Positions 57,963-64,000 of a stretch of 64,000 nt of DNA are shown here, one piece after another. The position numbers were made by a program, and so were the translations under genes. Below the pieces are notes generated by a model, which was given only the letters and a program-made list of their open reading frames with translations, was not told where the DNA came from and did not search any database. Source of the stretch: MFD01275-c22 sp963705885 (lineage in GTDB: Bacteria > Actinomycetota > Actinomycetes > JACCUZ01); contig OY970120.1 of assembly GCA_963705885.1 (NCBI GenBank), forward strand, positions 1,798,001-1,862,000, read 5' to 3'. The stretch's first letter is position 1, and each line of letters begins with the position of its first letter.

Positions 57963-59498
57963 ATGCGCTACGGGTTCGCCATCGACCAGCGCACGTGCAT
58001 CGGCTGCCACGCCTGCACCGTCGCCTGCAAGACCGAGCACGAGGTGCCGGTGGGCCAGTTCAGGACCTGGGTGAAGTACGTCGAGAAGGGCGAGTTCCCG
58101 GCCACGACCCGCGAGTTCGGGGTCATGCGCTGCAACCACTGCACCGACGCGCCCTGCGTCAAGATCTGCCCGACGAAGTCCCTCTACAAGCGCGACGACG
58201 GCATCGTGGACTTCGACCGCGACCGCTGCATCGGCTGCAAGAGCTGCATGCAGGGCTGCCCCTACGACGCGATCTACATCGACGAGGACACCCACACCGC
58301 GGCGAAGTGCAACTTCTGCGCCCACCGCATCGACGAGGACATCGAGCCGGCCTGCGTCGTGGTCTGCCCGACGCACTCGATCTGGGTGGGCGACCTCGAC
58401 GACCCGACCTCGGGCATCAGCCGGCTGGTCAACGGCAACCCGACCAGCGTGCGGTCGCCGGAGCAGAACACCGGGCCCAACGTGTTCTACCTCGGTGCCG
58501 ACCGCGCCGTCCTCGAGCCCCTGGACGCGCCGGTCGACAAGACCTACATCTGGTCGACGCCCGACGCGCACCGGACCGACGTCGCACGAGACCTGCCCCG
58601 CGACGACACGACCTCGGCGCGGACGACGTACAACACCGCGCACCCACGTCCCTGGGGATGGCGGGTCACGACCTACCTGTGGACCAAGGGAGTCGCGGCG
58701 GGCGCGCTGCTCGTGGCGGCGCTCGCGCTGTTCCTCGGCACCGACCTCGGCGTCCTCGGCACCGTCGTCGCGCCGGCGCTGGCGCTCGTCCTCGTCGCCG
58801 CGACGGGCGTGCTCCTGGTCTGGGACCTGAAGCGTCCCGAGCGGTTCCTGTTCATCTTCCTCAAGCCGAACCCGACGTCGTGGCTGTTCTGGGGCTCGGT
58901 CGCGCTGGCCGCCTTCGCGGCGGTGGCGGCGCTGTGGCTGCTGCTGGGCGTCCTCGACGAGACAGGCTCCTACGACGCGGCGGGGGCGTTCGACGTGCTG
59001 CGCTGGGTGGCCGTGCCGGCGGCCGTGATGGCCTCGGGCTACACCGGCTTCCTCTTCGGGCAGGCCGAGGGCCGCGACCTGTGGCAGTCGCCGCTGCTGT
59101 TCTGGCACCTGCAGGTCCAGGCGCTGATGGTCGGCGCGGGTGCGCTCGCCGTCGCCCTGCCCTTCACCGACGTCGACCCCGCCGGTGACCGCCTCGTCGT
59201 CCGGACGCTGGTGCTGGCGGCCGCCGCGCACGTGGTCGTCCTGGCGTTGGAGTACGGCGGGGGCCACGCGACCCGGCATGCCGCCGCGGCCGCGCACATG
59301 GTCACCGCGGGCCGCTACGCGCGGACGTTCTGGGCCGGCGCCGTCGGCCTCAGCGCGGTCGCCGCGGTCGTGGCTGCCGTGTCGTGGGGCGGTGACGGGC
59401 TCGTGGCGGCGCTGGTCGCGGGGCTGCTCGTCCAGGCGTCGCTGCTCGCCTACGAGAGCGTGTTCGTGCGGGCCGGCCAGGACGTCCCGCTGTCATGA
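57963..59498 (+). CDS. Fused 4Fe-4S ferredoxin and NrfD-like membrane subunit
   Basis: A 511-residue fusion of two subunits that are usually separate. Residues 1-190 are a four-cluster ferredoxin with CIGCHACTVACKTEHEVP, CNHCTDAPCVKICP, CIGCKSCMQGCPYDAIYI and CNFCAHRI-type cysteines. Residues 225-505 contain about eight membrane helices of the NrfD/PsrC type that exchange electrons with quinone. It should connect the catalytic subunit encoded next (59509) to the quinone pool. GGAGG precedes ATG 57963. Separate B and C subunits in SoeABC and PsrABC are the norm. Confidence 0.9.
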   Translation: MRYGFAIDQRTCIGCHACTVACKTEHEVPVGQFRTWVKYVEKGEFPATTREFGVMRCNHCTDAPCVKICPTKSLYKRDDGIVDFDRDRCIGCKSCMQGCPYDAIYIDEDTHTAAKCNFCAHRIDEDIEPACVVVCPTHSIWVGDLDDPTSGISRLVNGNPTSVRSPEQNTGPNVFYLGADRAVLEPLDAPVDKTYIWSTPDAHRTDVARDLPRDDTTSARTTYNTAHPRPWGWRVTTYLWTKGVAAGALLVAALALFLGTDLGVLGTVVAPALALVLVAATGVLLVWDLKRPERFLFIFLKPNPTSWLFWGSVALAAFAAVAALWLLLGVLDETGSYDAAGAFDVLRWVAVPAAVMASGYTGFLFGQAEGRDLWQSPLLFWHLQVQALMVGAGALAVALPFTDVDPAGDRLVVRTLVLAAAAHVVVLALEYGGGHATRHAAAAAHMVTAGRYARTFWAGAVGLSAVAAVVAAVSWGGDGLVAALVAGLLVQASLLAYESVFVRAGQDVPLS

Positions 59499-59508
59499 AG
59501 GAGACCGA

Positions 59509-62373
59509 GTGACCACCGAGCGGACGCCCGCCCCGGCGTACGACCTGCCGGGCGAGCGCCGGCACGAGAACCTGCGCAACTTCCCGCCGCCGGAACAGTG
59601 GGACTCCTTCGTGCAGTACGACGCCAAGGCGCACCCGCGCAAGGTCGCGCGCGAGTTCATGCTCATCCCGACGACCTGCTTCAACTGCGAGTCGGCCTGC
59701 GGCCTGCTCGCCTACGTGGACAAGGACGACCTGTCCATCAAGAAGGTCGAGGGCAACCCGGCCCACCCCGGCTCCCGCGGGCGCAACTGCGCGAAGGGAC
59801 CGGCGACCGTCAACCAGGTCAACGACCCGGAGCGCATCCTGCACCCGCTGCGGCGCACGGGAGCCCGCGGTGCCGGCGAGTGGGAGCAGGTGTCCTGGGA
59901 CGAGGCGCTGGACGACATCGCCGGGCGGATCCGCACCGCGATCGTCGAGGGCCGCCGCCACGAGGTGATGTACCACGTGGGCCGCCCCGGCGAGGACGGC
60001 TTCGCCGAGCGCTTCCTGCAGGCCTGGGGGGTCGACGGGCACAACAGCCACACCAACATCTGCTCGTCCGGCGCCCGGCTCGGGCAGTCGCTGTGGGGCG
60101 GCTTCGACCGGCCGTCCCCGGACTACGCCGACGCCAAGGTCATCCTGCTGCTCTCCAGCCACCTGGAGACCGGTCACTACTTCAACCCGCACGCCCAGCG
60201 GATCATGGAGGGCAAGCTCGACGGCGCCAAGCTGGTCGTCGTCGACCCCCGGATGTCGAACACGGCGGCGCACGCCGACCTCTGGGTGGCGCCCTGGCCG
60301 GGCAGCGAGGCCGCGATCCTGCTCGCGATCGCGTCCTACCTGCTGCGCACCGGGCAGGTCGACCGGGCCTACCTCGAGCGCTGGCTCAACTGGGACGTCT
60401 ACCTGGAGAACCTGCACCCCGACGCGCCCCGGACGTTCGAGGCGTTCCTGCAACGGCTGACCGACGACTACGCGCCCTACACCTTCGAGATGGCGGCGCA
60501 GGAGGCGCAGATCCCCGCCGAGCGCATCGAGGAGATGGCGCGGATCGTGGCGCAGTGCGACGGCCGACTGGCTGCGCACGTCTGGCGCTCGGCGGCGGCC
60601 GGCAACTACGGAGGGTGGGCGGTCTCGCGCGCGCTGTGGTTCGTGCTCGCCCTCACCGGAAGCATCGGCGGTCGCGGCGGCACGAGCCCGAACGGGTGGG
60701 ACAAGTTCATCCCGCACGGGCCGAACATGCCGCCGGCCCACGACACGTGGAACGAGATGCTCTGGCCGGCGGAGTACCCGCTGTCGACCAACGAGATGTC
60801 GATCCTGCTGCCGCACTTCCTCAAGGACGGGCGGGGGAGGCTGGACGTCTACTTCAGTCGTGTCTACAACCCGGTCTGGACCAACCCCGACGGGTTCAGC
60901 TGGCTGGAGGCGCTCACCGACGAGTCCCTCGTGGGACTGCACGTGGCGCTGACCCCGACGTGGAGCGAGACGGCGGAGTTCGCCGACTACGTGCTGCCGA
61001 TGGGGCACTCGGTGGAACGCCACGACACCCACTCCTACGAGACGCACGCCGGGAAGTGGCTCGGCTTCCGCCAGCCGGTGCAGCGCGTGGCGCGGGAGAA
61101 GATGGGCCGACCGGTCACTGACACCCGCGACTCCAACCCCGGCGAGGTGTGGGAGGAGAACGAGTACTGGTTCGAGCTGTCGTGGCGCATCGACCCCGAC
61201 GGATCGCTGGGGATCCGGCAGTACTTCGAGTCGCCCTACCGTCCCGGCGAGAAGGTCACCGTCGACGAGTACTACCGGTGGATCTTCGAGAACCAGGTGC
61301 CCGGACTGCCGGAGAAGGCGGAGCGCGCGGGGCTGACGCCGCTGGCGTACATGCGCAAGTTCGGTGTGGTCGAGGTGGCCACCGACGTCTATCGCGTCGA
61401 CGAGCGACCGTTGACCGAGGTGGAGCTGGAGGGTGCCCAGCCCGACGACCAGGGCGTCCTGCGCAAGCCGGTGACGCTGGACTCGACCCCGCCGCTGGTG
61501 GGGGAGGCCGGCGCGGTCGGCCTGCAGCACGCCGACGGCAGCCGTACGTTCGGCTGGCTCTCGCCGTCGCGCAAGCTCGAGGTCTACAGCACCGCGATGC
61601 GTGACTGGGGCTGGCCCGAGCACGCGACGCCGACCTACATCGAGTCGCACGTGAGCCGGCGCACCATCGACAGCGAGGCCGGCGAGTTCGTGCTCGTCCC
61701 GACGTTCCGGCTGCCGACGCTGATCCACACCCGGTCGGGGAACGCGAAGTACCTCAACGAGCTCAGCAACACCCACCCGCTCTGGGTGAACACGAAGGAC
61801 GCGGCCCGACTCGGCGTCGGGACCGGCTCGCTGGTGCGGGTCTCCACACGCATCGGGCACTTCGTCGTCAAGGTGTGGGCCACCGAGGGCATCCGGCCGG
61901 GCGTCACCGCCCTGTCCCACCACATGGGCCGGTGGCGGCTGCGCGACGGGGAGGGCAGCCGCTGGGTCACCGGAGTCGTCGACCTCGACCACGACGCCGA
62001 CGGCGTGTGGCGGATGCGCCAGAAGCAGGGCGTGCGGGCGTTCGGCTCCTCGGACAAGGACAGCGAGCGCATCTTCTGGGACGACCCCGGCGTCCACCAG
62101 AACCTGACGTTCCCGGTGCAGCCCGACCCGTGGTCGGGCATGCACTGCTGGCTGCAGAAGGTGACGATCGAGCCGGCGCACGACGGCGACCGCTACGCCG
62201 ACGTCGTCGTCGACACGCGGCTCTCCCGCGAGGTCTACACCGAGTGGCTGGCCAAGACCCGGGCGACGACCGGTCCCGGCGGTCAGCGGCGGCCGGAGTT
62301 CCTCATGCGTCCGGTCAAGCCCAGGCGCCGGGCGTTCCGCGTGGACGGCGACACCGCGACCGAGGGTCGCTAG
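59509..62373 (+). CDS. Molybdopterin oxidoreductase catalytic subunit (PsrA/PhsA/SoeA type), no TAT signal
   Basis: A 954-residue Mo-bisMGD enzyme. The N-terminal 4Fe-4S ligands are TTCFNCESACGLLAYV and GRNCAKGPA, and the molybdenum-ligand Cys appears in NICSSGARLGQSLWGG. Other blocks are VVDPRMSNTAAHADLWVAP, GSIGGRGGTSPNGWDKF and ADYVLPMGHSVERHDTHSYE; the C-terminal MopB domain has NELSNTHPLWVNTKDAARLG. No twin-arginine motif is present, so the site faces the cytoplasm, as in SoeABC sulfite dehydrogenases. GTG 59509 has GAAGGAGA upstream. Its FeS and membrane partner is the gene at 57963. Confidence 0.92.
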   Translation: MTTERTPAPAYDLPGERRHENLRNFPPPEQWDSFVQYDAKAHPRKVAREFMLIPTTCFNCESACGLLAYVDKDDLSIKKVEGNPAHPGSRGRNCAKGPATVNQVNDPERILHPLRRTGARGAGEWEQVSWDEALDDIAGRIRTAIVEGRRHEVMYHVGRPGEDGFAERFLQAWGVDGHNSHTNICSSGARLGQSLWGGFDRPSPDYADAKVILLLSSHLETGHYFNPHAQRIMEGKLDGAKLVVVDPRMSNTAAHADLWVAPWPGSEAAILLAIASYLLRTGQVDRAYLERWLNWDVYLENLHPDAPRTFEAFLQRLTDDYAPYTFEMAAQEAQIPAERIEEMARIVAQCDGRLAAHVWRSAAAGNYGGWAVSRALWFVLALTGSIGGRGGTSPNGWDKFIPHGPNMPPAHDTWNEMLWPAEYPLSTNEMSILLPHFLKDGRGRLDVYFSRVYNPVWTNPDGFSWLEALTDESLVGLHVALTPTWSETAEFADYVLPMGHSVERHDTHSYETHAGKWLGFRQPVQRVAREKMGRPVTDTRDSNPGEVWEENEYWFELSWRIDPDGSLGIRQYFESPYRPGEKVTVDEYYRWIFENQVPGLPEKAERAGLTPLAYMRKFGVVEVATDVYRVDERPLTEVELEGAQPDDQGVLRKPVTLDSTPPLVGEAGAVGLQHADGSRTFGWLSPSRKLEVYSTAMRDWGWPEHATPTYIESHVSRRTIDSEAGEFVLVPTFRLPTLIHTRSGNAKYLNELSNTHPLWVNTKDAARLGVGTGSLVRVSTRIGHFVVKVWATEGIRPGVTALSHHMGRWRLRDGEGSRWVTGVVDLDHDADGVWRMRQKQGVRAFGSSDKDSERIFWDDPGVHQNLTFPVQPDPWSGMHCWLQKVTIEPAHDGDRYADVVVDTRLSREVYTEWLAKTRATTGPGGQRRPEFLMRPVKPRRRAFRVDGDTATEGR

Positions 62374-62375
62374 CC

Positions 62376-63506
62376 ATGGGCCTGCTGCGGCGTGCCGTGC
62401 CCACGGTCTCGGCGGAGGACCTCGTCCGCGTCCGGGAGGCGGTGGGCCGGGTCGAGGACCCGGAGATGCACCGCCCGATCGCCGACCTCGGCATGCTCGG
62501 GGATGTCGGCGTGGACCGGGCGGGGCGGGTCAGGGTCGAGGTCCGGCTGACGACGGCGACCTGCCCGCTGCGCGAGGCCTTCGGGGCGGCGGTGGCCGGC
62601 GCGGTGACCTCCGTCGTACCGGGTGCCGCGGTCGACGTGTCCTTCGGCGTGCTCGACGAGCGGGCCCGCAGGGACCTCGCGCTGATGCTGCGCGGTGCGA
62701 GCCCGGCCGGGGCTGTCGAGCCGGTGGCGCCGCGCATCTACGCCGTCGCGAGCGGCAAGGGCGGCGTCGGCAAGTCGACGGTCACGGCCAACCTGGCCGT
62801 GGCGCTGGCCGACCAGGGGCTCACGGTCGGGCTGCTCGACGCCGACGTGTGGGGCTACTCCGTCCCACAGCTCTTCGGGACGCGCCGCGCACCGGTCGCC
62901 CTGAGCGGGCTGATGTTCCCTCTCGAGGCCCACGGGGTCCGGCTGATGAGCACCGGCTTCCTGGTCGGCGAGGACGAGCCGGTGGTGTGGCGCGGCCCGA
63001 TGCTGCACAAGGCGCTCGAGCAGTTCCTGGCCGACGTGCACTGGGGCGACCTCGACGTGCTGCTCCTCGACCTGCCACCGGGCACCGGCGACATCACCCT
63101 CTCGCTGCTCGAGCTCGTGCCCACGGCGGCGCTTCTCGCCGTCACCACGCCGCAGCCGGCCGCGCGGACCGTCGCCACCCGGGTGGTCCGGATGGCGACG
63201 GACGCCCGGATGCCCGTCGCCGGCGTGGTCGAGAACATGAGCGTCGCCACCTGCGAGGCCTGCGGCCACGGGACGGAGCTCTTCGGGTCCGGCGGTGGCG
63301 CGCGGCTGGCCGCCGACGCCGGAGTTGACCTCCTGGCCCAGGTGCCGCTCGACCTGGCGCTGCGCGAGTCGGGCGACGCCGGCGTCCCGGTCGTACGCCG
63401 GGACCCGGCGGCGCCGTCCGCGCTGGAGCTGCGCGCCCTCGCCGGCCGGCTCCCGGTCGTACGCCGGAGCCTGGTCGGTGTGCCGCTGCCCCTCAGCGTG
63501 GCATGA
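62376..63506 (+). CDS. Mrp/ApbC-type Fe-S cluster carrier ATPase
   Basis: A 376-residue P-loop ATPase. Residues 1-100 form a DUF59/MIP18-like domain (VEDPEMHRPIADLGMLGDV), followed by the ParA-type core with VASGKGGVGKSTVTANLAVA (Walker A) and LLDLPPGTGDITLSLLELV. A CxxC motif lies in VATCEACGHGTELFG. It probably inserts Fe-S clusters into the molybdo-enzyme or its partner; the ATG at 62376 is two bases after the molybdo-enzyme stop, which strongly suggests this role. Confidence 0.93.
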   Translation: MGLLRRAVPTVSAEDLVRVREAVGRVEDPEMHRPIADLGMLGDVGVDRAGRVRVEVRLTTATCPLREAFGAAVAGAVTSVVPGAAVDVSFGVLDERARRDLALMLRGASPAGAVEPVAPRIYAVASGKGGVGKSTVTANLAVALADQGLTVGLLDADVWGYSVPQLFGTRRAPVALSGLMFPLEAHGVRLMSTGFLVGEDEPVVWRGPMLHKALEQFLADVHWGDLDVLLLDLPPGTGDITLSLLELVPTAALLAVTTPQPAARTVATRVVRMATDARMPVAGVVENMSVATCEACGHGTELFGSGGGARLAADAGVDLLAQVPLDLALRESGDAGVPVVRRDPAAPSALELRALAGRLPVVRRSLVGVPLPLSVA

Positions 63507-63515
63507 GGCCCGCGC

Positions 63516-64000
63516 TCACTTGACCTCGGAACGCATCACCAGGGCGAGCCCGACGGCCAGCGGGAGCAGCAGCCACAGCGTCCCGGTGACGCCCAGCTGG
63601 GCCCACTGCTCGCCCTGGGGCCCGCCGTCGAAGAGCACGGCCGAGGTGGTGTTGAAGTCCACCCAGGGCTGCAGGTCGCGGAACCACTGCTGCGTCCCGG
63701 CCAGCACCTCGGACAGGGTGGGCAGCAGGAGGGAGTACACGAAGTACGCCACGATCGCCCCCGCCGAGTTGCGGATCAGCACACCGAGCATGAACCCGAC
63801 CAGCAGGCCGAGGACGTTGCCGAGCACGATGTAGAGGCCGTCGGCGACCGAGACGTCCCAGACCGTTCCGGTGCCCGTGAGCGACGTGCCGAGGACGTTG
63901 CCGACGGCTCCGATCGCGAAGGCGACCGGGATCGAGACGACACCCACCGCGACCGCCGCGACCGCCTTCGCCGTGATGACGCGGGCGCGGTTGGGCACCA
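63516..64000 (-). CDS. ABC-2-type permease (5' end beyond the window)
   Basis: The final 161 residues of a membrane protein read out of the window. There are about four helices: VAVGVVSIPVAFAIGAVGNV, YIVLGNVLGLLVGFMLGVLI, AIVAYFVYSLLLPTLSEVLA and WLLLPLAVGLALVMRSEV. The sequence between, FRDLQPWVDFNTTSAVLFDG, is a typical periplasmic loop of ABC-2 type permeases. It probably works with an ATPase gene outside the window. The reading frame is open across the window edge. Confidence 0.75.
   Translation of the reverse strand, partial: VPNRARVITAKAVAAVAVGVVSIPVAFAIGAVGNVLGTSLTGTGTVWDVSVADGLYIVLGNVLGLLVGFMLGVLIRNSAGAIVAYFVYSLLLPTLSEVLAGTQQWFRDLQPWVDFNTTSAVLFDGGPQGEQWAQLGVTGTLWLLLPLAVGLALVMRSEVK

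Noticed and set aside
57825..59297. Upstream in-frame extension of the persulfide dioxygenase gene
   Set aside because: The frame is open only because of GC bias. A good ribosome site and the family N-terminus define ATG 57824.
59350..62181. A 943-codon antisense frame opposite the molybdo-enzyme
   Set aside because: No recognised domain, and the composition follows reverse-strand bias; the sense gene has complete catalytic motifs.
1..64000. CRISPR arrays, complete insertion sequences, rRNA genes, riboswitches
   Set aside because: No regularly spaced direct repeats, transposase genes, rRNA blocks or recognisable riboswitch cores were seen on reading the window.

Overview
The window is a contiguous piece of a high-GC actinobacterial chromosome. 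The G+C-rich third codon positions, many GTG starts, an Mec-CysO-CysM cysteine operon, an MshC-type ligase, DUF3039, DUF3618 and DUF427 proteins and several leaderless-type promoters all point to Actinomycetota. A Geodermatophilales or Kineosporiales-like host is my guess, not shown by the sequence.

Layout. 0-2.5 kb: end of cysD and the fused cysNC (sulfate activation). 2.5-7.3 kb: an acyltransferase, then a signalling block (RsbW-like ATPase, receiver-PP2C phosphatase, CHASE3-type histidine kinase, Rcp1-like receiver). 7.2-13.3 kb: a tiny membrane protein, malic enzyme, VanZ-like, YqgE, DUF3039, VOC protein, sulfite-oxidase-fold enzyme, MFS exporter. 13.4-17.7 kb: helicase, STAS protein, PBP4-type peptidase, MOSC protein. 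17.7-23.1 kb: tyrosine/homogentisate catabolism (AsnC regulator, hpd, fahA, a conserved unknown, hmgA). 23.1-29.3 kb: a cluster of damaged genes (sulfatase with an amber codon, two frameshifted genes, a truncated flavin-oxidase-fold gene, a deleted aminotransferase copy) around one intact class V aminotransferase, one intact membrane protein and a tiny membrane protein. 29.3-37.9 kb: LuxR regulator, methyltransferase, GAF-EAL phosphodiesterase, ogt with an ada-alkA fusion, APC permease, BtuF-like protein. 37.9-42.5 kb: pncA-pncB, divergent clpS, DUF2017, mec-cysO-cysM. 42.5-48.6 kb: ArsR/SRPBCC pair, AbiEi/DUF559 protein, cupin, murI-MBL-rph-rdgB, tRNA-Leu, bcp. 48.7-52.7 kb: DUF3618 and DUF427 proteins, an intact sulfatase, tRNA-Lys with a decayed integrase and other integration debris. 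52.7-56.5 kb: GAF-ANTAR, STAS, Na+/H+ antiporter, MshC-like ligase. 56.5-64 kb: persulfide dioxygenase/rhodanese, a cytoplasm-facing molybdopterin oxidoreductase with a fused FeS-NrfD partner, an Mrp ATPase, and the edge of an ABC permease.

How the parts fit. Sulfur is a recurring theme: cysDNC activates sulfate, mec-cysO-cysM makes cysteine by the protein thiocarboxylate route, and the 56-63 kb block looks like a persulfide-to-sulfite-to-electron-transport module. Several genes belong to the partner-switching and two-component signalling style of actinobacteria (ATPase, PP2C, STAS, ANTAR). At least fourteen start codons lie 6-7 bases after a TANNNT hexamer, so leaderless transcription appears common. 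The two regions of damage (23-29 kb and 51-52.7 kb) are the least ordinary parts; the second is next to a tRNA integration site.
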